Below are positions 8,938-17,492 of a stretch of 64,000 nt of DNA, one piece after another. The notes below the pieces were generated by a model that was not told the DNA's origin, did not search any database, and saw only the letters and a list, made by a program, of their open reading frames with translations. Source of the stretch: Thermococcus sp. (GTDB lineage: Archaea > Methanobacteriota_B > Thermococci > Thermococcales > Thermococcaceae); assembly GCF_027052235.1 (NCBI RefSeq), contig NZ_JALUFF010000063.1:1-64000 (forward strand), given 5' to 3'. A program made the translations under genes and the position numbers. The number at the start of each line of letters is the position of its first letter. The stretch's first letter is position 1.

Positions 8938-11430
8938 CTAATCGAGACCAAGCCACTTGACAAGTCCTAAGAGGAACTTGTGCGGGAGCTTCTCGTGGTG
9001 CGGATGAATCCTCACCGCGTAGTGCCAGCATGGGTCGCCGAGGTGCTTGAGGGCACTGCCCTCGTATGTGTAGAGCCATTCGTTCTCCCCGGCCTGCTCC
9101 GGATGCCTAAGCTCAACTATGTGGGGCTTCTCTATCTCGTATCCCCGAGCACGGACGCCGTAGTAGAGCTCCACCTTCACGTCATCGGGCCTGAGGCTGT
9201 CCAGGTAAACCCTGACCTCAAGCTTGCCGTCCTTGACGCTTGCCCCCCTAAGTTCGACCTTCGGCCACGCTGAGGTAACGCGGTCCTTCCATGCGGCGAT
9301 TTCCCTAGCCCCGCTGTAGTCGTCCCTGGTGAGCCAGATGTGGTTGCTCATTGCCTTTGAATAGAACTTGTCCATGTATTCCTTGACCATCCTGTGTGTG
9401 CTGAAGCGCGGGGCTATGCTCTTTATGCTCTCCTTCATCATGTAAATCCAGCGACTCCTGTTTTCATAGTAGGTTGGGATTACCTCCTCCTCAAGGAGTC
9501 TGTAAAGGCTTTCTGCGTCCTTTGCATCGTCCGCCTCGGTTTCGGGCTCGGTCGTTTCTTCACCGATAACCCAGCCGTTCTTGCCGTTGTAGCCCTCAAC
9601 CCACCAGCCGTCGTAGATGCTGACGTTTAGAACACCGTTCAATCCAGCTTTCATACCGCTCGTTCCACTCGCTTCAAGTGGCCTGCGCGGGTTGTTGAGC
9701 CAGACGTCAACGCCGGCAACCATCAGCCTTGCGCTACCCATGTCGTAGTTCTCCATGACGAATATCTTGCCCCTGAACTCCGGCATAAGGCTGACTTCAT
9801 AAACCCTCCGGAGGAACTCCTTACCGGCCTCATCCATCGGGTGCGCCTTTCCTCCGAAGACTATGTAGACAGGTCTCTCCGGGTTGTTGAGTATCTTCTT
9901 CAGCCTTTCGAGGTCGCTCAGGATGAGAGTTGCCCTCTTGTAGGTTGCGAAACGCCTGGCGAAGCCTATTATGAGGGCGTTCTCGTCCATAGCGGGTATC
10001 GGGTCGTCTATTCCTAACCTCTCGTTCCTCTCTATTGCCTTCCTCCTGAGGAGTTCAATGAACTGTCTCTTGGCCTCTAGATGAGCCTCCCAGAGTTCTT
10101 CATCAGGAATTCTCTCGACGGCGTACCAGATACCCTCGATGTTGGTGTGCTCACGCCAGACCTTGCCTATGTAGCGGTCGAAGAGCTTGCGCATCTCGTT
10201 GTGCACCCAAGTCATCGTGTGGACGCCGTTGGTTATGCCCTCGATGGGTATCTCGTTGAGCGGAACCCCCGGCCAGAGGTCCTTCCACATTTTCTTGCTT
10301 ACCTCGGCGTGGAGCTTGCTGACACCGTTGACGTAGCTCGAAGTTCTTATAGCCAAGAGAGTCATGTTGAGCTGATCTCCTTCGCGACCGAGTTCGAGGA
10401 GTTCTTCTCTCCCCTCAAGGAACTTTGAGAGCCTCTTCCTCACTTCCTCAATCGGAAACCTGTCGTGGCCAGCGGGAACGGGTGTATGAGTTGTGAATAC
10501 AGTTGTCCCCCTCACCAGACTTAGGGCTTCGGTGAAGTTGAGACCATCATCCATGTGCCAGGCTATCCTCTGGAGATTCGCAAAGGCAGGGTGCCCCTCA
10601 TTGAGATGAACGACACCGGGCTCAATTCCAAGGGCCTTGAGAAGCCTCATTCCACCTATTCCGAGAAGTATCTCCTGCTTTATCCTCTTGTCCATCTCGG
10701 CGTTGTAAAGGTAGTCGCAGATAGTCCTGTCGTCGGGGCCGTTCTCGGGAACGTCGGTGTCGAGGAGGTATATCCTCACGCGCCCCACCTTGACCTCGAA
10801 GGCTCTCGCGTAGACAATCCTGTCCTCTATTGGAACCTCAATCAGGAGTCTGTTGCCGTTCCTGTCGAGGACGGGCTTGAGGGGCATCTCCTCGGGTCTG
10901 TACTCGGGGAATATCTCCCTCTGCCTTCCGTTCCTGTCTATCTCCTGCCTGAAGTAGCCGTGCTTGTAGAGGAGGCCTATCGCTATAAACGGAAGACCGA
11001 GGTCGCTCGCGGTCTTGACGTGATCTCCTGCGAGGATTCCAAGGCCACCGGAGTAAATCGGGAGGCTCTTGCTTATGCCGTACTCCATGCAGAGGTAGAC
11101 TATCGGCTTGTCCCACTTGGGATAGTTGGTGGAGAACCACGTTGATTGGGGGTTCATATAGCTCTCGAACTGCTCCATAACGAGCTCGTAGAGGTTCATG
11201 AAGTCATCGTCCCTGAGGAGCTCCTTAAACCTCTCCCCGGGCGTGTCCAAGAGGAGCTTAACCGGGTTCTTGTACTCCCTCCAGTGCTCCGGGTCAATGC
11301 GCTCCCAGAGCTTCGTGGCCCTTCTGTTCCAGCTCCACCAGTAGTTGTAGGCCAAATCCGCAAGTCCTTTCAGGGAATACGGAAGCTTCTTTCTTATTTC
11401 ATCCTGAGTGCAACGGAGGCTCTCGGCCAT
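8938..11430 (-). CDS. malP: Alpha-glucan (maltodextrin) phosphorylase
   Basis: Glycogen phosphorylase family enzyme that phosphorolyses alpha-1,4-glucans to glucose 1-phosphate, feeding glycolysis from starch or maltodextrin. The 830-residue length and the motif EASGTSGMKAGLNG, whose Lys594 should hold pyridoxal phosphate, place it in the archaeal/short bacterial group. N-terminal sequences LAYNYWWSWNR and YGISKSLPIYSGGLG fit that group. Start ATG 11430 follows GGTGATCG; the upstream GTG at 11439 is part of that site. A TGM-like operator at 11444-11460 lies between TATA box and ATG, suggesting repression when sugar is absent. Next to PEP carboxykinase on the same strand. Confidence 0.95.
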   Translation of the reverse strand: MAESLRCTQDEIRKKLPYSLKGLADLAYNYWWSWNRRATKLWERIDPEHWREYKNPVKLLLDTPGERFKELLRDDDFMNLYELVMEQFESYMNPQSTWFSTNYPKWDKPIVYLCMEYGISKSLPIYSGGLGILAGDHVKTASDLGLPFIAIGLLYKHGYFRQEIDRNGRQREIFPEYRPEEMPLKPVLDRNGNRLLIEVPIEDRIVYARAFEVKVGRVRIYLLDTDVPENGPDDRTICDYLYNAEMDKRIKQEILLGIGGMRLLKALGIEPGVVHLNEGHPAFANLQRIAWHMDDGLNFTEALSLVRGTTVFTTHTPVPAGHDRFPIEEVRKRLSKFLEGREELLELGREGDQLNMTLLAIRTSSYVNGVSKLHAEVSKKMWKDLWPGVPLNEIPIEGITNGVHTMTWVHNEMRKLFDRYIGKVWREHTNIEGIWYAVERIPDEELWEAHLEAKRQFIELLRRKAIERNERLGIDDPIPAMDENALIIGFARRFATYKRATLILSDLERLKKILNNPERPVYIVFGGKAHPMDEAGKEFLRRVYEVSLMPEFRGKIFVMENYDMGSARLMVAGVDVWLNNPRRPLEASGTSGMKAGLNGVLNVSIYDGWWVEGYNGKNGWVIGEETTEPETEADDAKDAESLYRLLEEEVIPTYYENRSRWIYMMKESIKSIAPRFSTHRMVKEYMDKFYSKAMSNHIWLTRDDYSGAREIAAWKDRVTSAWPKVELRGASVKDGKLEVRVYLDSLRPDDVKVELYYGVRARGYEIEKPHIVELRHPEQAGENEWLYTYEGSALKHLGDPCWHYAVRIHPHHEKLPHKFLLGLVKWLGLD

Positions 11431-11443
11431 CTCGATCACCCTG

Positions 11444-11460
11444 TATCATTGGTAGTGATA
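11444..11460 (-). promoter_or_regulatory. TGM-like operator for glycolytic regulator Tgr/TrmBL1
   Basis: On the minus strand TATCAC, five bases, ATGATA, one mismatch from the published Thermococcales glycolytic motif TATCAC-N5-GTGATA. It overlaps the predicted transcription start of the phosphorylase, downstream of the TATA box, the position at which the regulator represses. Confidence 0.75.
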
Positions 11461-11473
11461 CTAATGTTTTCGT

Positions 11474-11486
11474 CCTTTAAAAATTC
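11474..11486 (-). promoter_or_regulatory. TATA box of phosphorylase gene
   Basis: Minus strand GAATTTTTAAAGG, about 20-25 bases upstream of the TGM-like site and 45-50 upstream of the ATG. Confidence 0.65.
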
Positions 11487-11520
11487 TCCCATCGTTGAGT
11501 GACGAAAAGGAAAGAGAAGG

Positions 11521-13395
11521 TTAGGAGCCCTCAAGGGCAAAAGGACTGATGTAGTCGCCGTACTTCTCCTTGGCCTCAAGCAGACGCTTCCGCTCTTCCT
11601 CCAGAACTCTGAAGAGCTCCTCCGGGACATCTCCAACCTTCTCGCGGTAAATCCCCTCAATCCTCTCTATCTTGGCCAGCAACTCGGGAACCCTTATCAT
11701 AAACTGCTTCTCGTAGTCCTCCCTGGTGTAGTCCTTGCCAAGGACATCCTTGAAGAGCTTCACGAGGTCGCGGTACCTCGGAATGTAACCTATCGGGGTC
11801 TCTATTGCATCGACGTCGTTGTGAACCCTGAGCTCCATCCACTTGAGCCACACCGCCTTGTCCAGCTTGTGGTTAAGCCACTGTCCGTTGTCGCGGAGGA
11901 AGTAGTTGACGGCGAATATCTTGGGGGCCTTCTTCAGCTTTCTGCCGAACTCAAGGTAGTTCCGGAGGTAGTCACCGAGGTGGACGCTCATGAAGTCGAG
12001 GATGGCCATCGGGTTGAAGGCCCTAACCCCTTCCTTTCCGAGCGTTGCCGCGGTCGTCTCGCTCTCAAGGGAAGCCCCCATCGTTATGACTCCGTGCTCC
12101 CAGTTGAAGGCCTCCCTAACCGGTGGCCATGTGTCGGCATCCCTTCCTCCGAATATCATTCCGCCAATTTCAACACCGCAGGGGTTCTCCAGAGCCTCCA
12201 AATCGGCGTTGGGGAAGTGCTCAAGAGAAACGGTGAAGCGGGCGTTCTTGTGGCTGGGCGGTATCTCGTTGCCCTCTTCATCTTTCTTGCCTCTCCACCA
12301 CTTTCCGCTGTGGTTTTCGCCCTCGTCTGGAATCTCAATCCCCATGTCGTTCCAGTAGGGCTTTCCGTCCTTCACCAGAACGTTCGAGAAGATTATCTCA
12401 ACCGGCGAGTGGAGAACCTGCCAGATTATAGGGTCGTCCTCCGGGTTTACTCCCTGGATTATGCCGAAGACACCCTTCTCTACGTTCGCTCCTCTGGCCA
12501 CTCCGTTGACCGGAAGGATGAAGCTCAGGTCATCGCCGACTATGTTCTCCCACGGTATCATGGCAGTTGAGGTCTTTCCGCACATGCTCGGGTATGCCCC
12601 TGTGAAGTAGGTCTTCCTGCCGTGTGGACCGTTCACTCTCATTAGAAACATGTGCTCGCTGAGCCAGCCCTCCTCGACGGCCCTCTTGATCGTAAGGCGG
12701 AAGGCGAGCTTTTTGAGGCCTATCGTGTTCCCGCCGTACTGGGTGTTAACTGAATAAACAGTCTCATCCTGAAGGTCGATGTATATCCTCCTCTTATCGA
12801 GGTTCTTGCTCGTCTTCCTCTCGTCCAGCTCTCCGGCGGAGTGAACGAAGCGGAAGAACCTAGCCTGTCTCCCCAATCTCTTGAACTCCTCGTAGCCCTT
12901 CCTGTAAAGGATGAACTCGGAGTGGGCAACGTAAGCGGAATCGGTGAGCTGAACGGCAGGAATCGTGAAGATTGAGTTTTTAGGCCCTAAAACGAAGAAG
13001 CAGACGAAGAGCTCCTTGCCCTTCATGATACCCTTCATGAGCTCGCGTATCTCCTTCAGGCCTTCGTCCCTGTCCTTGGTGTTGATGTAGGGGAGCTTCT
13101 TTCCGCCCGGCAAAAGGGTTGCGGTGTTGGCCTTGTCCCGAGCTTGGTCGTAGTAGTTGTCGTAGTGGACGGTGTGGTTCGGCGTTTCGAGCATCTTCTC
13201 TTCTCCATAGTAGAGGGCCTTCCAGCGGACATACTGCTCGTCCTCCTCGCTGTCGGTGCAGACGAAGACCCTCTCGGGTTCAAGCCATCCAATCCACTCC
13301 GCCAGAAAAGCATGCAACTCGGGGTTGTCTATGGCCTTTATCTTCTCGAACTGCTCTTTGTCGAGGAGCTTCTCAAGCCTTTCGAGGGGTTCCAT
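11521..13395 (-). CDS. pckG: Phosphoenolpyruvate carboxykinase (GTP)
   Basis: Converts oxaloacetate and GTP to phosphoenolpyruvate, CO2 and GDP, linking C4 acids to gluconeogenesis; in Thermococcales it may also run toward oxaloacetate. The 624-residue length suits the GTP-dependent family. The active-site P-loop is SMCGKTSTAM (Lys274, with the family's reactive Cys two residues before it), followed by the metal-binding GDDLSFI. GRDADTWPPVREAFNW is another family block. Start ATG 13395 follows GGAGGCGAT. Its promoter faces the divergent sugar nucleotidyltransferase gene. Confidence 0.97.
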   Translation of the reverse strand: MEPLERLEKLLDKEQFEKIKAIDNPELHAFLAEWIGWLEPERVFVCTDSEEDEQYVRWKALYYGEEKMLETPNHTVHYDNYYDQARDKANTATLLPGGKKLPYINTKDRDEGLKEIRELMKGIMKGKELFVCFFVLGPKNSIFTIPAVQLTDSAYVAHSEFILYRKGYEEFKRLGRQARFFRFVHSAGELDERKTSKNLDKRRIYIDLQDETVYSVNTQYGGNTIGLKKLAFRLTIKRAVEEGWLSEHMFLMRVNGPHGRKTYFTGAYPSMCGKTSTAMIPWENIVGDDLSFILPVNGVARGANVEKGVFGIIQGVNPEDDPIIWQVLHSPVEIIFSNVLVKDGKPYWNDMGIEIPDEGENHSGKWWRGKKDEEGNEIPPSHKNARFTVSLEHFPNADLEALENPCGVEIGGMIFGGRDADTWPPVREAFNWEHGVITMGASLESETTAATLGKEGVRAFNPMAILDFMSVHLGDYLRNYLEFGRKLKKAPKIFAVNYFLRDNGQWLNHKLDKAVWLKWMELRVHNDVDAIETPIGYIPRYRDLVKLFKDVLGKDYTREDYEKQFMIRVPELLAKIERIEGIYREKVGDVPEELFRVLEEERKRLLEAKEKYGDYISPFALEGS

Positions 13396-13426
13396 TGTAT
13401 CGCCTCCGAGACCAGTTGACCGATGC

Positions 13427-13436
13427 CTTAAAATAG
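13427..13436 (-). promoter_or_regulatory. TATA box of PEP carboxykinase gene
   Basis: Minus strand CTATTTTAAGG, about 35 bases before the ATG. I see only a half match to the TGM further upstream (see rejected items). Confidence 0.6.
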
Positions 13437-13496
13437 TTGCTGGAGCTGATATAGTCCACCGCTGTCTCCAATAGGGGAGCGATGAACAGGGTAAAG

Positions 13497-13505
13497 TATT
13501 TTAAC
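13497..13505 (+). promoter_or_regulatory. TATA box of sugar nucleotidyltransferase gene
   Basis: TATTTTAAC preceded by GTAAAG, about 30 bases upstream of the coding start, divergent from the PEP carboxykinase promoter. Confidence 0.55.
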
Positions 13506-13536
13506 GCCGTTCCATACAATTTAGATGGTGCACTGT

Positions 13537-14622
13537 ATGAAGGCAGTGATTCTGGCCGGGGGAAGGGGAACGAGGTTACTTCCGCTCACTGTCTATAGAC
13601 CCAAACCAATGATACCCTTCTTCAACAGACCCCTCATGGAGTACGCCCTTGAGAACCTGATAAAGGCGGGAGTTGACGAGGTTTACGTTCTGGTCGGCTA
13701 TTTGAAGGAGCGCATAATTGACTACTTCGGGGACGGGAGCAGGTGGGGAATTGAAATCCACTACTCCAACGGGGACAACATAAAGCTGGGAACTGCCGGG
13801 GCAACAAGGAAGGTTGTAAAGCACATGGATGATTCTTTCTTCGTGGTTTCGAGCGATGTCCTCACGAACCTCGACCTCAGGGCCCTCTACGAGTACCACA
13901 GGGAAAAGGGTGCCCTGGCGACAATAGCGCTGTCGAGGGTTGATGACCCAACCCAGTACGGAATAGCGATAATCGACGGTGAGGGAAGGATACTCCGTTT
14001 TAAGGAGAAGCCCAAGCCGGAGGAGGCATTCAGCAACCTCGTAAACGCCGGCATCTACGTCTTTGAGCCAGAGACCTTCGACCTCGTCCCGGAGGGGAAA
14101 AACTTCGACTTCTCAAAGGACCTCTTTCCCCTAATGCTGGAGAACAGCCTGCCCCTGTACGGCTTTCCTTTCAGCGAGTACTGGAACGACGTTGGAAGGC
14201 CCTCCAGCTACCTTCAAGCAACGGAGGACGTCTTCCTCGGAAGACTCATCTTACCACAGATAAAAACCGAAACCCTCAAGGGCAACCTCGAATACGGAGG
14301 GGCGCTCTTCACGGGAAGGAGATGCATTCTGAGAAGGCCTGAGATCAGGGGGTTTGCGGTGATAGGAGACGATGTGAAGATAGGGAGAAACGTTAAAATT
14401 GAGCGCTCCGTTATCTTCTCAGGGGCGACCATAGAGGAAGGAAGCGAAATCAGGGAGGCGATAATAGGAGAAAACGTCCACATAGGCAAGGGCGTCATAA
14501 TACAGCCCGGAAGCGTTATAGGGGATAACACCCTGATAGAGGATTTCAGCAAGATTGGCTCGAACGTCAAAATCTGGGTTGAATCAAGGATTGGAAGGGA
14601 AAGTATAGTACTCCCTGACTGA
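13537..14622 (+). CDS. NDP-sugar pyrophosphorylase (mannose/glucose-1-P nucleotidyltransferase)
   Basis: Transfers a nucleotide to a sugar 1-phosphate to make an activated sugar. The N-terminal nucleotidyltransferase fold shows MKAVILAGGRGTRLLPLT, then PKPMIPFFNRP and EKP. From about residue 245 the protein turns into hexapeptide repeats (for example IGDDVKIGRNVKIERSVI), a left-handed beta-helix. Specificity (GDP-mannose or UDP/dTDP-glucose) is not decided by what I see. ATG 13537 gives the canonical MKAVILAGG start; an in-frame ATG at 13525 would add four residues. The downstream gene starts five bases after the stop and encodes a degenerate phosphomannomutase, suggesting a functional pair. 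Confidence 0.9.
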   Translation: MKAVILAGGRGTRLLPLTVYRPKPMIPFFNRPLMEYALENLIKAGVDEVYVLVGYLKERIIDYFGDGSRWGIEIHYSNGDNIKLGTAGATRKVVKHMDDSFFVVSSDVLTNLDLRALYEYHREKGALATIALSRVDDPTQYGIAIIDGEGRILRFKEKPKPEEAFSNLVNAGIYVFEPETFDLVPEGKNFDFSKDLFPLMLENSLPLYGFPFSEYWNDVGRPSSYLQATEDVFLGRLILPQIKTETLKGNLEYGGALFTGRRCILRRPEIRGFAVIGDDVKIGRNVKIERSVIFSGATIEEGSEIREAIIGENVHIGKGVIIQPGSVIGDNTLIEDFSKIGSNVKIWVESRIGRESIVLPD

Positions 14623-14626
14623 GGTG

Positions 14627-15340
14627 ATGAAGGTGGAGGTGTACTACTCCCAGAGGTTTAACCCCGAGGAGCTTGCCCTTCTCGGAAGGGCCATAGGAAC
14701 GGTCTCCCACGGCACGATAGTGGTCGGAAGGGACGGAAGGGCCATATCAAGGTACGGAAAGAGGGCAATGGTAGTGGGCATAGTGAGCACGGGCTCCACA
14801 ATAATGGACGTCCGCCTAATTCCGCTGATAGCCCTGAAAGACTTCGCCCACAGAAAGGGCCTCCCGCTGGCCTACGTCTATTACTACAACGGCGTCCGCG
14901 TCTACGTCAGCGGGATAGACGTTGAGGAGATAGAGACAATCCTAGAAAGCAGGAGCTTCATAGAGGCCCATCCCAACGACATAGGTGCGACGGTCTATTA
15001 TCCCAACGCGCTGGACGACTTCCTCCACGAAGTCTTCAAGCACTACAACTTCAAGGTCGGGGGTAAGGCCCTCGTCGATGCCATGAACACGCCGGCGGTG
15101 CTCTTCTTCCCGCGCATGAGCGACCACTTCGGCTTCGAGGTCGAGCTGATGAACGACATGATGACAAGCTACCTCCCGCCCAAGCCCAAGGAGGTATTCC
15201 TCCACAAGCTGGCCAAGGGGGACTACACCTTCGGCCTCAGGTTCCGGCCGGAGGGAATCGTCGAGTTCCACCACAGGGGCGAGGAGAAGGAATTTGGAAG
15301 CATCTGGAAGCTCCTCGACCATATGAAGAGCGTCCTCTGA
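14627..15340 (+). CDS. Degenerate phosphomannomutase-like protein
   Basis: 237 residues that follow the first domains of the alpha-D-phosphohexomutase fold. [13 protein letters not shown] and the block [18 protein letters not shown] match domain I, and [14 protein letters not shown] with [19 protein letters not shown] matches the start of domain II. The active-site serine loop (TASHNP in the family) is missing between them, and so are the metal loop DGDADR and the later domains. It is about half the usual 450 residues. It should therefore not be a mutase on its own. Close coupling to the nucleotidyltransferase gene recalls fused bacterial proteins that carry both domains. Start could also be GTG 14633. 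Confidence 0.75.
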   Translation: MKVEVYYSQRFNPEELALLGRAIGTVSHGTIVVGRDGRAISRYGKRAMVVGIVSTGSTIMDVRLIPLIALKDFAHRKGLPLAYVYYYNGVRVYVSGIDVEEIETILESRSFIEAHPNDIGATVYYPNALDDFLHEVFKHYNFKVGGKALVDAMNTPAVLFFPRMSDHFGFEVELMNDMMTSYLPPKPKEVFLHKLAKGDYTFGLRFRPEGIVEFHHRGEEKEFGSIWKLLDHMKSVL

Positions 15341-15342
15341 CC

Positions 15343-15353
15343 TTTTTTGTTTT
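15343..15353 (+). terminator. T-rich terminator after the nucleotidyltransferase pair
   Basis: TTTTTTGTTTT begins two bases after the stop of the PMM-like gene. Confidence 0.5.
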
Positions 15354-15417
15354 CAACAACCTTATAAACAATGGTTCGGTGGATAGCTGTCATCACTCTA
15401 CTCGGGAGGTGTCATCG

Positions 15418-16038
15418 GTGGGAACGTTCATAGTGCTTGAGGGCATCGACGGTGCCGGCAAGTCAACGCAGGCCAGACTTCTGGCGGAGTGGTTTGAGGA
15501 GAGGGGATACGAGGTCGTCCTTACGAAGGAGCCGACGGATACGGCCTTTGGAAAGCTCATAAGGAGGCTCGTTCTCACCGGCGGGAGGGAAGGCATAATA
15601 GACGGTGCTAAAATAAGCCACGAGGCCGAGGCTCTCCTCTTCGCGGCCGACAGGGCGGAGCACGTTGACAAGCTGATAAGACCGGCTCTGCAGGCAGGAA
15701 AGGTCGTGATATCTGACAGGTACTTCTACTCCTCGCTGGCCTATCAGTGGGCCAGGGGGCTCGACTTGGAGTGGCTCATAGACCTGAACCGCTTCGCCGT
15801 GAGGCCCGATCTGGTGGTGCTCCTTGATTTACCCGTGAGGGAGAGCATGAAAAGGCTCAGGAGCAGGAGGATAAAGAGCGAGTTCGACAAGATATTCGAG
15901 CTCCAGAAGAGGGTCAGAGAAAACTACCTGAAGCTCGCCGAGATGTTCCCGGAGATTAAAATAGTGAACGCCCTCGACGACGTTGAAACCGTCCACCAGC
16001 AGGTTGTCGCCCTCGTGGAAACCTTGCTGGGAGAATAG
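15418..16038 (+). CDS. tmk: Thymidylate kinase
   Basis: Phosphorylates dTMP to dTDP with ATP. The P-loop is GIDGAGKST (residues 9-17), followed by [11 protein letters not shown] for substrate binding, [12 protein letters not shown] (DRY motif) and a lid region RLRSRR. The 206-residue length fits. GTG 15418 is chosen because GGAGGTG lies seven bases upstream; the open frame to 15379 would run through the TATA-to-ribosome-site region (TATA CTTATAAAC at 15361). It ends three bases before the tRNA-Thr gene on the other strand. Confidence 0.95.
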   Translation: MGTFIVLEGIDGAGKSTQARLLAEWFEERGYEVVLTKEPTDTAFGKLIRRLVLTGGREGIIDGAKISHEAEALLFAADRAEHVDKLIRPALQAGKVVISDRYFYSSLAYQWARGLDLEWLIDLNRFAVRPDLVVLLDLPVRESMKRLRSRRIKSEFDKIFELQKRVRENYLKLAEMFPEIKIVNALDDVETVHQQVVALVETLLGE

Positions 16039-16040
16039 AC

Positions 16041-16117
16041 TGGAGCCCCGGGCGGGATTTGAACCCGCGACCGGCGGATTACAAGTCCGCCGCCCCGCCA
16101 GGCTAGGCTACCGGGGC
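16041..16117 (-). tRNA. tRNA-Thr (anticodon TGT)
   Basis: Minus-strand cloverleaf, acceptor GCCCCGG/CCGGGGC, anticodon stem GCGGA/TCCGC with loop CTTGTAA (anticodon TGT), T arm GCGGG/CCCGC. CCA is encoded (16041-16043). A minus-strand TATA box GATTTATAACT lies at about 16141-16151. Confidence 0.97.
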
Positions 16118-16171
16118 ATCGCTTTATTGAAGGATAGTGCAGTTATAAATCTTTCCGCGGGCTTTACCGCA

Positions 16172-16182
16172 AAATTTATAAA
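16172..16182 (+). promoter_or_regulatory. TATA box of tRNA-Asn/tRNA-CAT pair
   Basis: AAATTTATAAA, about 30 bases upstream of tRNA-Asn, back to back with the tRNA-Thr promoter. Confidence 0.65.
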
Positions 16183-16211
16183 TTCCCCCAACCCCCCATT
16201 CATTGGGTCGA

Positions 16212-16287
16212 GCCGCCGTAGCTTAGCTGGTAGAGCGCCGGACTGTTAATCCGGCGGTCCCCGGTTCGAATCCGGGCGGCGGCGCCA
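16212..16287 (+). tRNA. tRNA-Asn (anticodon GTT)
   Basis: Acceptor GCCGCCG/CGGCGGC, anticodon stem CCGGA/TCCGG with loop CTGTTAA (anticodon GTT), T arm CCCGG/CCGGG, discriminator G and encoded CCA. Followed after six bases by another tRNA on the same strand, so the two are probably cotranscribed. Confidence 0.97.
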
Positions 16288-16293
16288 GAGGGC

Positions 16294-16371
16294 GGGCCCG
16301 TAGCTCAGCCTGGTCAGAGCGCGCGGCTCATAACCGCGTGGTCGGGGGTTCAAAGCCCCCCGGGCCCACCA
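16294..16371 (+). tRNA. tRNA with CAT anticodon (elongator Met or Ile2)
   Basis: Acceptor GGGCCCG/CGGGCCC, anticodon stem GCGGC... with loop CTCATAA (anticodon CAT), T arm GGGGG/CCCCC, discriminator A and encoded CCA. The three consecutive G-C pairs next to the anticodon loop that mark archaeal initiator tRNA-Met are absent. It is either elongator tRNA-Met or the tRNA-Ile2 whose C34 becomes agmatidine. I cannot decide from this copy alone. Confidence 0.93.
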
Positions 16372-17492
16372 TTGAAACTTTGCCTGCGCAAAGTTTCATC
16401 AAAGTTCGTGGTTCCTTTTAGTGATGCCAAAGCGCGAGGAGATTTCTTTTTACGAGCTGTTTTGGGTTTGAATTCCTTAATTATGGCCCTCTCTCAAGGA
16501 GTTCCTTCGCTTTGACGCCCTCCGGGCGTCGATTAAAGTTGAACTCCAAATAAAAAGCTAATTAACAAGGAGAATTCAAGATTCATTCCAGCGTTTTTGA
16601 CATGGAATCCCCCTTAAACTGGCAGTTTAAGAAGAACCACGAACTTTTGGTGAAGCTTTTTCTAAAAGCTTCAGTGTTGACGGAAAGATTGCGTGCTATT
16701 CTGGAAATACTAATTTCCAAAGGGGTTTACTCATTAATCGCTATCTCTCGAGTGTTTGCTCTCCTCAAGGCGTCCTTTGGACGCTAGAGTAAACTGCAAA
16801 CTTGCTTGAAGGGATTCTTTTGGGAACAAACCCCCTTGCTAATGAGTCGCAAAGAGAGTGCACGCTTGGTGTTCGGCATTCTCACGAGAAAGGAACTCTT
16901 TAATCAAACTTTGCAGAGCAAAGTTTGTTTGCCTGCGCGAAGTTTGATCAAGGTTCGTGATTCTTCTCTAGAGCTCATTATAGCCGGATTTTCCTTTAAA
17001 GCACCCTTCAGGAGTGAATTCTTTATCGGGAGCGTTTTTCAAGCCGGTTCAGCTTTTTAGCGCCCCGAAGGAGCGGAGTGAGAGTGAACCCCTCAAGAAA
17101 AAGCCCCTCCCAAGAATCCACTCATTAACACTGTGAACTTAACTTGAAATCCTTGAAAGGGTAACATTAACGAGGAATCACAAACTTTTGATGAAACTTT
17201 GCCCTGCAAAGTTTCGCGCTGGCGGAAATGAGATGCCCTTTTCTATAATGTCCGGATTTTGAAGGGGTTTTACTCGCCTGCTCCTTTGGTGAGTGTTTCA
17301 CTGCCAAAGCGCCCTTCGGGTGCCAAAAACAAAGCTGAAACTACTAAGAAGGCTTTGTTTGGTGTTAAATCCCCCGTTAAAGTTGCACTTGATTAGTGCA
17401 CGACTAATCTGTGCCCCTTTTTGAGTGACAAGGGTTATTTTTGGCCAAGCTTTTTTCCAAAAGCTTCAGCGCAGGTAAAGTGAAAAGAAAAA
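16372..17492. repeat. Gene-free island of nested palindromes after tRNA
   Basis: About 1.1 kb with no convincing gene. It contains perfect AT-rich hairpins at 16374-16397, 16652-16672, 16905-16927, 17193-17215 and 17447-17466. Most share the flank GAAYCACRAACTTT or its reverse complement. It also has four longer nested palindromes at 16498-16547, 16754-16794, 17046-17090 and 17293-17345, each with outer arms of six to nine pairs around a GC-rich core hairpin such as GACGCCC/GGGCGTC. The short open frames at 16602-16787 and 16806-17060 run through these hairpins and lack ribosome sites. Related copies occur at 25.6 kb and 36.3-36.7 kb. Confidence 0.75.

Noticed and set aside
13440-13460. Possible TGM site upstream of the PEP carboxykinase promoter
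   Set aside because: Only one half site (TATCAG on the minus strand) is present; the second half does not match.
16602-17060. Open frames of 61 and 84 codons in the repeat island
   Set aside because: They run through the hairpins and palindromes, lack ribosome sites and have no recognisable protein pattern.
16372-17492. CRISPR array or integrated element in the repeat island
   Set aside because: Repeats are palindromic, uneven in spacing and variable in sequence, with no constant repeat-spacer rhythm, cas genes, integrase or duplicated tRNA end.
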